The notes under the pieces are model-generated. The model was not told the DNA's origin. It saw only the letters and a program-made list of their open reading frames with translations, and made no database searches. From Cannabis sativa (taxonomy: Eukaryota; Streptophyta; Magnoliopsida; Rosales; Cannabaceae), in NCBI RefSeq assembly GCF_029168945.1, contig NC_083603.1, positions 9,610,001-9,674,000 of the forward strand: a stretch of DNA of 64,000 bases, in the 5' to 3' direction. Position numbers and translations under genes: made by a program. Below are positions 23,138 to 36,988 of the stretch, piece by piece. Positions within the stretch are counted from its first letter, which is position 1. Each line of letters begins with the position of its first letter.

Positions 23138-24287
23138 GAATAAAAAAGACAATAATACAATGAAAGGTTGAATACGACTCACTCATCGTAAAAACGACAA
23201 TTAGATCAACAAATCAATGGCACAATAATAATATGTTTCAGATAAAAACAAGCAAAACAAAACAAAACAATTATTAGTTCACGTAACCACCACTATATTT
23301 AACGCTATTTATTATGAAATCTATGGGATTGCATGACAATTATTTATTGATTAAAATTAGAATTGGAGGGTTTGTCCAAAAAAAATAAAATAAAGTAAAA
23401 TTAGAGTGGGGTGGAGTAGAATGGAGGAATCTTATCTTAACTAGCATCAGCATTGACTATATTGATACGTAAAATATAATTTATAATTTGTAGTTCCAAA
23501 CTTTAATTAATTTGGACTAAATTATTTGAGACCAAATCAAATAAATTCAGTATCAAATCAATAATTTAGTTAATTTAGACTCTTTATAATTCTCTGATTC
23601 GGTCACTGTTTCAAAATTTTCGGTGGCGATTTAAACCAAACCAATCTGTATAATTATTTTATATACTTAATATATTTTTTTAGGACGGAATGTTGGAATT
23701 TGGAGATAAATTTAGGTAAAATATTGATATTAACTTACTATTGTAATGAGAATATTTTTTTTATTATTGTTATTTATGTATTATAAATTTATTAAAAGTA
23801 AAAGAATTACTAAAAAGATTACAATTATTGTAAAAAAGAAAAAGAACAATTACGAAATACAAATTATGGTTTGAACCAAATTAATTTGTTCTTGAGTTGA
23901 TTCGTTTGGTTTAGTTTGATCATTTAACTAATCTGATTAAATTTTGAATTTTTAAAAAACTATAATACTGGTTTACTTTTGAAAAAAATTGAAAATTCGA
24001 AACAAACTAATTCGTGAACACTTGTAATTATATGTATAGTGTTCATTATAAAAAATGGAGTGTAAAAATAATATATTTTTAGAAATGAAAAAAAAAATCA
24101 ACCCATGTCTCACAATAGTCAAAAATTGTTATTGAATATAAAATAAAAATAATTGATGAAATTATATTGTATATTTATTTTACTTTATTTGTTTTAATTT
24201 TTATCTTTATTTTTATATTCGGTAAGATATACTCACTTTTATAGATAATGTCTCTATTATACTTCTAAGATTAATGTAAATTATGTG
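23138..24287. other. Intergenic AT-rich DNA
   Basis: No open frame with a recognisable domain, no clear repeat ends. Segments around 23480-24010 contain several short AATTTGGTTT-like runs that could be an old MITE, but ends could not be set. Confidence 0.5.
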
Positions 24288-24296
24288 TTAAACTTA

Positions 24297-24596
24297 GGAA
24301 TAATTACATAAGACACTATTTTTTGTAAAATATTTATATTTTTACACGGTTTTTCAAAAAATAACACGAAAACAACATATAATCAACAAGAAAACTACAT
24401 AAAAGTAACATGAAAATAACAACGAAAAATAACATACAGATAACAAAAAATCAACAAACAAATTAACAAGATTACAACATAAAAAGACCGTAGTTTCTGT
24501 AAATAAAACCAAAAAAATCGTAAAAATATTTAAAATTCCATAAAACCGTATTTTTGTAATTTTTTTGTTGTTTTTATGTTTTTGTGAAATAATCCC
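24297..24596. mobile_element. Small MULE-like MITE, 300 bp
   Basis: Flanked by a perfect 9-bp duplication TTAAACTTA (24288-24296 and 24597-24605). The ends GGAATAATT and AATAATCCC are weak inverted repeats. The interior is made of A-rich ACAT/AACA repeats and has no gene. The duplication length points to the Mutator group; the short imperfect ends keep this tentative. Confidence 0.65.
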
Positions 24597-25255
24597 TTAA
24601 ACTTAGAGGATGAGAGTATATTAAACAACTCACCCATAAAAAGTAAATACATTTTAATAAAATTTAATAAAGATTATTTTTTATTAATGAATATAAAAAA
24701 AAAATATATTCTTCAATTTATCCCAAACAAATTGGACATGAATGAGGTTGGTGGCCCAGCAGTTGCGTGGTGAGTTTGCCGCCCAGTAATATGCAATAGG
24801 ACAAATTATGTGTTGGGTTGCCAAGTTTGGTTGGTTGTGTGAGTGACTGTCTCAACTTAACGGTCACACTTTCTATTTCCAATGAAATCTCTTCATTTAA
24901 TTAACATCATGAAATTGTCAACATCTCCACTTCCTTGGCAGTTGGGTGAGTGGGTGAATCACAATTTTATTTATTTATTTATTTATTAACCAATATAAAT
25001 AGGATTTTATATTGAAATAATGTGCTACTAATGATAACCAATTCACTGTGGTCAATTGCAAAGGAAAAACGTGATCTATCTAGATTTCATCAACCGGTCA
25101 TAACAGATCTTGAAAGGTAAGCCGAGTGGTCATTTTAGAGCACAAAATGAAGAACACCCTCTTCTCACGTCTCCCTCATACAACTACAAATCCATTCAAA
25201 AGTGACACTTTTTCATCATTAGATTAGAGAGGGTGATATTTACTAGAGTTTGGTT

Positions 25256-28048
25256 ATGAACTTCTCTGTGTTTAACAGAAGCTGGTGGTGTAACCATGAG
25301 ACTAGAAAAACTTTGTACCTCTTGTTCTTGGGTCAAGTGGTCTCCTTCACTTTAGCTCTTATGAGTTTCACTTCATCACTCATTGCCAGTTTAGGTGACT
25401 TCAGTAATTAAAACCCCATTTCAGATTTTTGGATTTTGTGATCTGTTTCTTTTGATTCACCAATTCCCCATTTCAGGTGTGGATGCGCCTCTTACACAGA
25501 GCATTTTTATTTACTTAAGCTTGGGCTTGTTTTATGGAAGTATCTTGTTGTACAGGCGCCAGAGATTAAGGGTATGTATGTAGAAATGGGATACGACCCT
25601 TTTCTTAATTTTATTACTTTTCTTATAAAAACATGCCTTTTCAACCATTTTCAACATTATTTCTAAGATCCATTAGGTGCATTTCTTTTTTAATTTAATA
25701 TGTAAATGGGAATGAGAAGTTGAACTTTTGACAAATGGCTTACCGAGTTTAACTGATTATTAACTTATAATTGCTTTGTTGGTTATTAAATTCCAAAATT
25801 TTTGATAGAGAATTTGTGGGGTTCTGCAGGTTTCTTGGTATTGGTATCTCTTATTGGGGTTAGTTGATGTTCATGGGAATTATCTTGGTGAGTGATAATG
25901 CTTGCTTTAGCTTTTGTCCGTTTCTGAGCTGAACTGGTTCTTTTTTATAAAAGCTAATCAACTTTTTTTTGGGTAATGGTATGGAATTGATAGGTCCATT
26001 TGTAACAAATATGGATTCTGACATTATTTCTTGTTATGGTGAAATTTTTAGATATACAATAAAGACTAAATGTATTTGCTGAAACTTTATGGTAGAGCCC
26101 AAATGTTCAAAGTCTCCATAAAGTTTCTTTATGAAGTTTTGGATCTAGATAAGTAGTCAATTTTGGAATAAATAGGACGAAAGTACTGCAAGCCAATATA
26201 GAGGTGGTTGAGTGTCCATTCATTACTATCAATTAACAAATATTTATGTGGTTTATGATAGTGAGTAGGGTCTTAAAATATGACAACTAATTCCTAAAAT
26301 ATTTGTTTGGTTTTTGAATGGCAATGTGTTTTTCTCTTGATGCAGTTAATAAAGCATACCAATTCTCATCAATTACTAGTGTGCAATTATTGGATTGTGG
26401 AACTATAGCATGGGCCATAGTGTTAACATGGATCTTCCTAGGCACTCGATATTCCTTGTGGCAAATTTTTGGTGCAGCCATATGTGTGGCGGGTCTCGCT
26501 TTGGTGATCTTCTCTGATTCAGGAGCGGGTGATGGAGGTTGTTAACTTTTCAACTTTTCTTAAGATAATACTACCATCATTCATTTATGTAACTTTTCTT
26601 AATTTTTTCTGGTCTGCCTGAGTTTGTTATTGGAAGTATTTGAATCAGTCCTATATTTTGAACGCTTGTCTCATTTTTCAACTTGTTTATTATTTTAGGT
26701 GGTTCAAGACCTCTACTTGGCGACGCACTTGTGATCGTGGGGACTCTTTTCTTCGCTATGAGCAATGTTGGGGAGGTTAGTCATCTATTTGCACCTAAAG
26801 CTACTTGTAAGTTGTAACTGAAATTGTAACCAATTGAGGTTATTCCTTTTACGAGCTACACTTAGTCGATCATCATACGTTGCAGGAATTTTGTGTAAAG
26901 AAGAAAGATCGCGTTGAAGTAGTTTCTATGATTGGTGTCTTTGGATTTCTAGTAACTATTTGTGAGATGTATCCACCCATTGCAGCTTTTGCAAAATATA
27001 TAAGCACTGTTGATACAATATATGACTTTATAGCTATTGCTTTCATTTCTTAACACTCAATTAGACCTTTGATAGAGCTGAAGAGTTTGGAGTCAATCAA
27101 CTTGTCCACGGATATTGTAAGTAACTAAAGTTTCAAAATTTTCTTCAAAGAATTGATAATCTCTTGTTGTTATAGATCTGCATTATTCATTAGCATTGCT
27201 TCTACTGATCTTTGTATTTGTTCATTTGATTTTGTCTTCAGATATTGGCTTTTGTTGGCTTCACTCTTGCTGGTTTTATGTTCTACACAATTGTTCCATA
27301 TGTTCTCAAGGTCACTTTCTTCATTATAAGTACTATGTTTCAATGCACAATCAAAATTGGCAACAATATGGACTAACAACTACAAATTGACTAATACCTG
27401 TTTTTAACCACTTTCTTTGGGAATTCTCTGTTGCAGCTAAGTGGTGCTACAATGTTCAATCTCTCTGTTCTCACCGCCGACATGTGGGCAGTTATTTTTC
27501 GAATCTTTTTCTATCATCAACAGGTACCAATCATACCATCTTTCACATTCTCTATAATTAATCCTCATTGCATGTTGTAGCAAATCTAACCAGAATTCAA
27601 TCTTAACTTTGCAGGTTGATTGGTTATACTTTCTTTCTTTTGCAGTTGTAGTTATTGGGCTCATCATATACTCACTAACGTAAGTTCTAACCTTCCTTAC
27701 ACATTTTATCTTTTGCATAGAGATATTGAAGAAAAAATACAAAATTTGTGACAAACTCATCTGGGATATTGTTATAGCTCATTAGAACACTGAAGCACCA
27801 CATAGCATGATAGTGTTTGTAGTTAGAAATGTTCTATTAATTTTGGTCACTGATTTTGTCAATCACTATGGCTCTCACTGTTTGCTTATGGAGTTTTGGC
27901 ATTACTTCTTAAGCTTCATTTTTGTTTGTATAGTGAAAGGGATCCTCATCCATTACCATCTTTGGAGAATGGAAATGCCGATGTTCAGTACCAAATACTT
28001 GTTGATGAAAATATTGTGACTGAGAATGAGGCTTCGGGTGCAAGATGA
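25256..28048 (+). CDS. SLC35F/DUF914-type membrane transporter, copy A
   Basis: Exons: 25256-25394, 25477-25571, 25830-25887, 26346-26537, 26699-26775, 26886-26968, 27065-27116, 27242-27310, 27437-27523, 27615-27679, 27934-28048. They total 1032 bases (343 codons plus stop) with frame kept at every junction and GT-AG borders. The product is almost entirely membrane segments, about ten, for example TLYLLFLGQVVSFTLALMSF, GTIAWAIVLTWIFLGTRYSL and VVVIGLIIYSLT, with conserved DMWAVIFRIFFYHQQVDWLYF near the end and a short hydrophilic tail. This is the solute carrier 35 F family (drug/metabolite transporter fold), which sits in endomembranes or plasma membrane; the plant substrates are not established. 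The exon 4 donor (GTTGTT) is weak. A tandem homologue lies 2.8 kb downstream. Confidence 0.88.
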
Positions 28049-29100
28049 ACACACAGAAAGTTAAACTATTCTTAATTTGAGTCTGTAATTATAGCTGATC
28101 CATGGTAAATAATTGGGCATTTATAATAAGATCTTTGATTCTTACACAGTTTGGCTTTTAAACTTTTGAGAAGATTAGATTCTTTTTCACCTCAAAAACC
28201 AAATTATGCAAATTCAGAGTTCAAAAAGATAAGTAGAAATAAGTGATATAATTCTTAGTTCTAATTCTTTCATGTCTTATGTGTTGTATAAAACACTTTG
28301 ATTTATACTATAAATATATGATTTATACTATAAATATATAATGATCTGCAAACTATACTAGCTTTTGTGTTCAATATATCATACAAAATTCATGAGCTGA
28401 GCATTGTCCTCATGTCCTGGATTCTGACAGCATCAAACTACATAGATGTGGTGAAAATACCCTCAAAATGGAAAATTTGTCTTATTTTTCTTCGTTTGAT
28501 TACATAGGTCTTATTTATTTTTATTTTTTTTGACAATTACATAGGTCTTATTTTGAACGTAGCTATAAATATGTGTGTGATTGCCTTGTAAAATAAGAAT
28601 TTCACATTTAAAATATTAAAAATTAATGTGAATTAAATTTATAGTATAAAATTTTATTAATTTAGACTCGATCTATTTAAAATTAGAAGAATAATCTCTT
28701 AAAAAAAATAATGACAATTTTTTTGTTTAAAAAAAAAATATCTTTGATTCTAAGTAGACTTTAGGAAAATTGAGGGAATTTAGAATTGCAGAACTCAATA
28801 ATTTTAGCTAACTGAGCTTTTTGATTCCAATTATGATGATATTAAATAATTTAAGTAGACTTTTGAAAAATTAGAGATTTAGAATTACAGCTGAACTGCG
28901 TACATACATTCTTTGTGAATGATCAAACTATTTGTAGTACAAAAAAATATGATATTTTAGGATTTGAATAGAAGAATTCCGGTATATGACAATTTTCAAG
29001 AATTATTTGCTATTTGAAAATTTAAAAAAAAAAAATCTTAGTTGAATGACCTTTTGTAGAATTTCGGGATTTATATTTTATACCATTTTGTGGTATTGGC
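28049..29100. other. Intergenic DNA after copy A
   Basis: 28049-28200 is the likely 3' untranslated region: ATTGGGCATTTAT and AATAAGATCTT are shared with the sequence after copy B (41680-41710). A 20-base unit (TTTATACTATAAATATATGA) is repeated twice near 28300-28342. A direct repeat ATTACATAGGTCTTATTT flanks a T-rich insert at 28499-28553. The rest is AT-rich without visible genes. Confidence 0.55.
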
Positions 29101-29700
29101 AGCTGCACTTAGTCTTAGAAACTAAGTTGTCTACTGCTATTTTTGTGATCCTTTGATAATTAAGTGATGAATGACCTCTTTTTTGATACCGTGTATCTTT
29201 TGAACTGATCCAAGCTCTTTCATCTCAAATTCTCTTTGGAGCTTGGCTTTGATACTTTTGATCACATATTTATCTTTGCTCATGATGAGCATATCATCCA
29301 CATAGAGCAATAAGTAGACGGTTGTAGATTGCTCCAGATTCTTGAAATATAAGTAGTGATCGTATACGGATCGTTTGAACCTGATTTGATGCATATACAT
29401 ATCAAATCTCTTATTCCATTGTCTTGGAGATTGTTTCAAATCATATAAGGATTTATTAAGCTTGCACACTAATTAAACTCATTTCCCTTCCACCTGAAAC
29501 CCAGGTGGTTTCTTCATGTAGATCTCTCCATCCAAGAATCTATTCAGAAAAGTAGTCTTAACATCAAGTTGTTCAACCTCGAACTCCATTTGAATAGCGA
29601 AAGACAGAATCAACCTTATTATCTTGTACTTTACCAAAAGTGAGAAGATATTAGTGTAATCTATACTAGGGGTATTTATTAGACCAAATCCAATATTTTT
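29100..29700 (-). pseudogene. Ty1/copia reverse transcriptase fragment
   Basis: Two open pieces on the minus strand read as consecutive parts of a copia RT: 29479-29757 ends with MEFEVEQLDVKTTFLN and IYMKKPPGFQV, and 29137-29469 has CKLNKSLYDLKQSPRQW followed by the catalytic LLLYVDDMLIMS. The pieces are in different frames and there is no LTR, gag or integrase nearby, so this is a truncated relic. It is unlike the young copia at 30885 in detail. Confidence 0.85.
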
Positions 29701-29759
29701 AGACATATTTAGATCCAATCCAATTATATATTGGATGTTAGATCCGATCTGATCCAATT

Positions 29760-30640
29760 AATTTGAGTCATCTAATTGATTCCAACATCTATTGGATGTT
29801 AGATTGAATCGGTTCTATCTGTTAGATGTATTTTATATATATTTATTGGTTTAATTTGGGTTTATTCAATATATTAGACCTAGTATTTTTTTGGATTGGA
29901 TTGGATCCATCTAACATTTTAGGTCCAGTATGTATTAGATTGGATTGGATCCATCCAATCTAAGAAAAAAAGAGTAAAATTTTAATGTTAAATTTTATAT
30001 GTACATATATGGAACACTTCTCAATGGGTATTACACATTAATGGTTACTAAATAAATTTAACTATAAATATTAATTTTTAAAATATTAAATTATTAGATT
30101 TTGATCCAATAACAATAATAAAAGAGAAATTTTAATATCTATGCTTAGTTTAGCTATTTAATTAAAAGAAAATATCAAAAAATATCTTTTTTTTACACTA
30201 CATTAAAAATATATTTAGATACAAAATATTTAAGTCAAATTCAATTTTTTTTTTATCTTTTTTTGCCGAAAACTTTTTTTTTTAATTTTTTTCAGTAGAT
30301 GGAACAACTCCAACTCATAATGTAAAAATGAGAGATTAAACTAATTAGATATAAAAATTAAGCTTAAAAATTAAAATTTACTTTTAATAGCCGTTAAAAG
30401 TGCATCCATGTATATTTAAATTTTTCTATTTTTAACTTTTATTGGAAGACAAGTGGCATTTGGAGAAAATGGGCAGAATTTTTGGACAGAATTTTTGTGG
30501 ATTCGGATCTTATATAAAATCTTATCTTTTAATAATGTGATCCTGCCTATTTAAAAAATAAATAAAAAAGAATAATGTGATACTGCAGCCAAAAAAATAA
30601 AATTTGACAACGAAGTATTCCGATAATGATTGAGTTAGAA
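29760..30640. other. AT-rich intergenic DNA with GGATTGGATC repeats
   Basis: 29670-29960 contains many copies of GATCCAAT/ATTGGATC in both directions, like a decayed foldback element, but no target duplication could be set. 30640-30808 resembles the 5' flank of copy A (GCCGAGTGG, AAGAACACCC, CTCTTCTCA), so it is the duplicated promoter/5' UTR of copy B. Confidence 0.45.
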
Positions 30641-30884
30641 AGAAAAGCCGAGTGGCTTTCAGTGAAAGTAAGTATTACCGAAAATGAGCACAAAAAGATA
30701 AAGAACACCCCCTCTTCTCATTTCTCTCTCCCTCCTAGGACCACAAATCCATAAAATAGTGACACTTTTTTTGGAGTTAGAGAGGGTGATATCTACAAGA
30801 GTTTGGGTATGAACTGGTCTGTGTTTAACAGCAGTTGGTGGAGTAACCATGAAACTAAAAACACCTTGTACCTCTTGTTCTTGG

Positions 30885-31393
30885 TGTTAGACTATATATA
30901 TAGTGTATGTAATATAGCATATATAATGATATGAAATGCGGAAAATAAACTGTAATCATATCTATAATATATGCAATGAAAGGATCGATGTACCTCCAGC
31001 CATTGATCTTTGAGCTTCAATCCCTGCGATAGCTTCAGTATTGGAGTTCGGGCTTCCTCGCTCTCTCAACTCTCTTTAGATGGAATTTGCTGAATGGATT
31101 CAGAATGAGTGAGGAGCTCGGGGACCGAGACCCTATATTTATAGGTGAGATACTCCATCAGTATCTGTGCCACATTAATTGTCAGAATATTTTGACAATT
31201 AATTCAGGAAATCAAATCAGGTAATGAATATAGAAATCTGACCATATATAGAATATTACATAATTGATTTTGTTCAGATTCAATGAATATAAAATATTCA
31301 TTTATCAGAAAATCAATTATTTATTTATTTCCTTAAATAGAAAATCATTTCCTTAATTAGAAAATAATTTCCTTAAATAAAAATATTCTAATA
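30885..31393 (-). repeat. 3' LTR of the copia element
   Basis: 509 bp, identical by eye to 38118-38626. Left end adjoins the CTTGG duplication. Confidence 0.95.
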
Positions 31394-31695
31394 TTCTCCC
31401 ACTTGGTCAGCATTTAAACTAAAATATTCAAACCCTAACGTTCCTCATTATATAATAAACATACGAATCATAGCGACATGTCCTCATTATGAATCGAGTA
31501 TTATCTTCCATGTATTACAATACATTTATTATATAACAATGTACTTTATGTGGCAATGTACTTAAGTGAATAAACCCTAAACCTTATGTTTATTCAGGTC
31601 CTCTGAAATTTTTCTCAAATGTAAAATTAAGATGCGCATAAATATGAGAAAAATCAAAATAAGAGTTTCATTAATAATAACTTTATTTGTACAAA

Positions 31696-34600
31696 TTACA
31701 TAAGGGAACCAAGTCCCATGTTCTCTACATGATCCTTGAATTTATGAGGTGGCAAGCCTTTTGTCATAGGATCGGCAATCATCAATTCAGTGCTAATGTG
31801 TTGAATGACCACTTTATTTTCCTTAACACGTTCTCTAATAGCTAAGTACTTAATGTCGATGTGCTTGCTTCGACTTCCACTTTTGTTGTTCTTAGCCATG
31901 AAAACGGCACTGAATTGTCACGGAACATCTTTAGCGGCCTTGCAATGGAATCAACCACTCTAAGGCTCGAAATGAAACTCTTTAGCCATACACCATGTGA
32001 TGTAGCCTCAAAACAAGAAACGAACTCAGCCTCCATAGTAGAAGTAGCGATCAAAGTTTGTTTGTTACTCCTCCAGACACGGCTCCACCGGCAAACATAA
32101 ACACGTAACCGGATGTAGATTTACGTGAATCACCGCAACCAACGAAATGCGAGTCTGAGTAGCCAACTACTTCTAGATTGTCAGTTCGTTTGAACATCAG
32201 TTTGTAATCCTTAGTACCCTGAAGATACCTCATTACTTTCTTTGCAGCTTTCCAGTGGTCTATCCCCGGGTTACTCTGAAATCTTCCTAACATTCCGACA
32301 GAATAAGCAATGTCGGGTCTTGTGCACACCTGAGCATACATTAGGCTTCCGACAGCAGAAGCATAAGGAATGTTCTTCATTTGTTCTCTTTCAAAATCAT
32401 TCTTTGGGCACTGGCTCAAATTTAATTTATCACCCTTCATAATTGGAGCAACGCTCGGTGAACAATCTTTCATATGAAATCTTTCTAAAACTCTGTTGAT
32501 GTAGGCTTCTTGAGATAAACCTAAGATACCTCGGTATCTATCTCTATGAATCTTAATGCCTATGACATAGGATGCTTCACCCATGTCTTTCATCTCAAAG
32601 TTCTTTGAAAGAAATTGTTTCACTTCACGTAGCAACCCTTTATCATTGGATGCAAGAAGAATATCGTCCACATATAAAACAAGAAAACAGATCTTACTCC
32701 CACTTTCCTTCAGGTATATGCATTGATCCATGACATTCTCTTCAAATCCAAAGGAAGAGATGACATCATGAAATTTTAAATACCATTGACGGGATGCTTG
32801 TTTTAATCCATAGATGGACTTCTTGAGCTTGCATACCAAATCCTGACCTTCACTAGAGGAGAATCCTTCTGGTTGTTTCATGTATACCTCCTCCTCTAGA
32901 TCACCATTCAGAAAAGCAGTTTTTACATCCATCTGCTCCAGCTCTAAATCAAAATGAGCAACTAATGCCAAGATGACTCTCAGGGAATCTTTCTTTGATA
33001 CAGGAGAAAAAGTCTCTGTATAGTCAATTCCTTCCTCTTGAGTGAATCCTTTAGCAACAAGTCTCGCTTTGTACCTCTCAGTGTTGCCTAATGAGTCTTT
33101 CTTAGTTTTATAGACCCATTTACAGCCAATGGCTCTCGCCCCATTAGGCAACTTTACAAGTTCCCGGTACTCGTTGCACCTCATAGAATTCATTTCATCA
33201 TCCATAGCATTGTACCACAATTTTGATTCTCTACTGTTCATAGCTTGTAAAAACGTTTCTGGATCATTTCCAATTCCAATATCAGATTCTAATAAATACA
33301 CAACATAGTCTTTGTAAATCTTTGGTTTGATAGGTCTAGTAGATCTTCTTAAGACTTCACCAACAGGCTCTTGGGGAGCAACAGCAGGTTCAGCAGGTTG
33401 TTCAACAGTTGCAGGGAACTCTTGAACATTTTGATCTACTGGATTATCATTACCAACTTGTGGATCTTCAGTGATTGGTAATGGTTGTTCAACATTCGTT
33501 TGAACTACAGGAGTGTTAACCATTATCAATCTTGCTTTTGAAGTGGAAGGTTCTGAAGGATCTTTCTCAGGACCTAAGTCCTTTGATTGATCACTCCCAC
33601 TGATCAAGGCATTCTCAAGAAATTTTGCATTCCTTGATTCCACAATTCTTGTACTATGAGATGGACAATAAAACTTGTAACCTTTAGACTTTTCAGCGTA
33701 CCCTATAAAGAATCCGCTTATGGTCCTTGGGTCCAATTTCTTCTCTTGTGGATTATATATTCTGACTTCAGATGGACATCCCCAAATGCGTACATGATTC
33801 AAACTTGGTTTCCAACCTTTCCATAATTCAAAAGGAGTTTTTGAGACTGCCTTTGTTGGAACTCGGTTTAATATGTACACGGATGTCTTTAATGCTTCAG
33901 TCCACAAGGATTTAGGAAGGTTAGAGTTGCTACTAAGCATACTCCGCACCATGTCCATTAATGTTCGGTTTCTTCTTTCTGCAACACCATTTTGCTCGGG
34001 TGTACCGGGCAAGGTGAAATGGGCAACAATCCCATTTTCTTCAAGAAACTTCGCAAATGCACCAGGTGCTTGTCCATCTTCTGTGTATCTACCATAATAC
34101 TCACCTCCTCTATCTGATCTCACTATCTTAATTTGCTTGTTGCATTGTTTCTCTACTTCAGCTTTAAATATCTTAAAGACATCTAATGCTTCACTTTTAT
34201 TATGAAGTAAGTAGATATACATGTAGCGTGAGTAATCATCTATGAATGAGATGAAGTATTTCTGACCATGTGACTCCATATCTGGACTACATATATCAGT
34301 ATGAATGATTTCTAATATTTCAGAACTCCTATGGACACCAGTTTTGACAGACTTGGAGGTTTGCTTTCCCTTAATGCAATCTACACAAGTATCAAAGTCA
34401 GTAAAATCTAAGGTATTGAGTACCCCATCTTTTACCAATCTTTTAATTCTATCAATGGAGATATGTCCCAATCTCCGGTGCCACAATGTACAGGAATCCT
34501 CTTTCATAACACATCTTTTAGTGCCAGCGTGAACATGCATAACATTATTAGTGGTATTATTTTGTAAATTAAGGCAGTAAAGACCATCAGACAAAATACC

Positions 34601-35764
34601 ATTTCCAACACATTCAGATTTATAATATAAATTGAAATATTTGTCTGAAAATGTAAAGGAAAAACCAAAGGGTATAAGTCTTGAAACTGAAATCAAGTTT
34701 CTAGAGAAACTTGGTACATAAAAGGTCTTTTCTAACTTTAAAATAAAACCATTACTTAAAACTAAATTGCATGTTCCAATAGCTTCCACATGTGAGCCCA
34801 TCTTGTTTCCAGATAAGATGCTTTGCTCACTTGCCACTGGCTTCCTTAGATTTTGAATATCCTGCAAGGAATTTGTTATGTGAATTGTTGAACCGGAATC
34901 AATCCACCATGTGTTAAGATTAACATTAGCCATATTAGATTCATAACATACTAAGGAAATTGGATTACCTTTGTCATCCATCCATTTCTTGAACTGGCTG
35001 CACTCCCTTTTAGCATGTCCCTTTTGTTTACAAAAGAAACATTTGATGGAATCTTTCTTTATGGCAGCCTTGGGAGCCATGGGCTTTTTCCCTTTGTTCT
35101 TCTTGAATGGCTTGCGTTTCTTAGGTTGAGTGGTCAGGTGAACACTTTCTCCTTGCTCCTGTAGGAGCCTGGCTTCCTCTTGAACACACATGGTCATCAA
35201 TTCATTGATAGTCCATTTTTCTTTATGTGTGTTGTAGGAAATTTTGAAAGGCCCATACTGTGGAGGAAGATTGTGAAGGATGTAATGAACAAGGAAGGTA
35301 TCAGGAATGATAACGTCGAGTTTCTTCAAATGAGCAGTGATGTCCCTCATTTTAGAAATATGTTCTCGAACTCCTTTAACACCGGTGAGTTTTGTGGACG
35401 AGAACTCTTGGATGAGGTTGATGAACAAGGATTTATCTGAAGTGTCAAACTGTTCATCCATAACTTTGATAAAGTCTTTCACCTTCTCAGGTGGCTCCAC
35501 CGATCCACGCATTCCCATAGGAATTCTGGACATAATGAACATGATGCAGACGATTAGATTGCTCCCACTTTTCACGCAAAGTGCAATCTCGACGAGCGGT
35601 GCTAGTATCGGTGATAAGCAGTGGTTCATCTTTCCTTATTGCATAATCCATGTCAGTGCAAGCTAGGTGGAGAAGAACTCGTTCCTTCCAGATTTTGAAG
35701 TTGTCACTCCTAAGCTCAGGGATTTCACTAGTGATTTCAGCATATTTAGAGGTGGATGAAATAG
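31696..35764 (-). pseudogene. Copia gag-pol polyprotein with a few small frameshifts
   Basis: The main open frame (32051-35629, 1192 codons) has, in order: gag with zinc knuckle CFFCKQKGHAKREC, protease WWIDSGSTIHITN, integrase zinc finger (HRRLGHIS...CVDCIKGK) and core (FISFIDDYSRY, RSDRGGEYYGRY, NGVAERRNRT), then RT (DVKTAFLNGDLEEEVYMKQP, LVLYVDDILLAS). RNase H continues in two other frames at 31842-32054 (TSTMEAEFVSC) and 31696-31899 (RSKHIDIKYLAIRERVKE, ADPMTKGLP). The frame changes sit near 32075 and 31910, each explicable by one missing base. The gag head upstream of 35629 (FKIWKERVLLHLACTDMDY) is also in another frame, with the change(s) near 35540-35600. TTCTTGCAG ends at 35765 and could be a leader splice acceptor. 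All catalytic motifs survive. Confidence 0.9.
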
Positions 35765-36988
35765 CTGCAAGAATAGGATTACAAAAAATTTAGATGTTAA
35801 AAGAATTGAGGCTTTAATGAATTCATGTTTTACCAATGTAGAAACATGATGAAGATGAAAATTTTATTAAATCTAAAATTGCCTGTGGGCTAAATTTTAA
35901 ATCTAATAAAATTAGATGAACTTTATGATAGATTTAATGAAGTATTTAATTTAGAAAAATGGAGGAATGAAATCTATCTTTAATTAAAATTTGTGATAAC
36001 ACTATTAATTCAAATCCTCATAACTCCCTGTGGGGTAAATTAAGAGAATTTAACTTAATATATTATCCTAATTAATTATAAAAATATAATAAAATCCCTG
36101 TGGGGTAAAATTATTATATCCAAATAATTAATTACAAGTTTTGTCCATTAAGGTGAATTTTAATTAATATATAATTTTATATAATTAAAGATGCTGTGGC
36201 TACTCCCTAATTATAAAAAATTATATTTTCACTTTAGACATTAGGTATTGGGCTCTACCTAAAAGTAATTTCGTTATTAACATAATAGACAATCACTGAG
36301 ATTAGTGCTCCTAGTGTGGTCGTCCGAAGATCATTAAAAACCGTTCTAGATATGAGCATTTGTCCCAGGTTCATGTTTTCTTATGTCAAACCACAAAACT
36401 ACTTACGTTTTATTCATATTTTATTCATTTTATAAAGTTTTATGAATAATTTTATGAAGTTTTATGAAACTTAATTGCTAAATAAAATATTCAACCTATC
36501 TTAATGTTTGAATATTTCTAAATATATCTAGCACTATAAAAGGAATTTATGTATAGCATTTAAATCATACAAATCTAAATTAATTGCATTAAACATAAAT
36601 TTGTCAATTAAATACAAAATAATACAATTAATGTATGATTATTAATTAAATGCTAATTCCTTAATATGAAATTAATGGCAGATTTTTCAAAATTAATTTA
36701 GACAATAAATTGCAGAAATTTGGTAATATATAATTAAATGCACAAATTAGCACAATTTTTACATGCCTAAATAAATCATGTAATAAATTACCAAATTTAA
36801 ACAAATTTCCATTTTCAATTTATACTATATATATGTATTAAACAATAATGGAAAATTAACTAAATGCAATTTATTGACTAAATTAACACACAAAATAGGA
36901 AAATAATTAATATTCCAAATAAATAAAAAATTTATAAAAAATTCGGAATTTCCCCTTTTTTTTTTTTTTTTGAAAAATCCATACTGCC

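Noticed and set aside
29660..29960. A bounded foldback element made of GGATTGGATC repeats
   Set aside because: The repeats are real but no matching ends or target duplication could be found.
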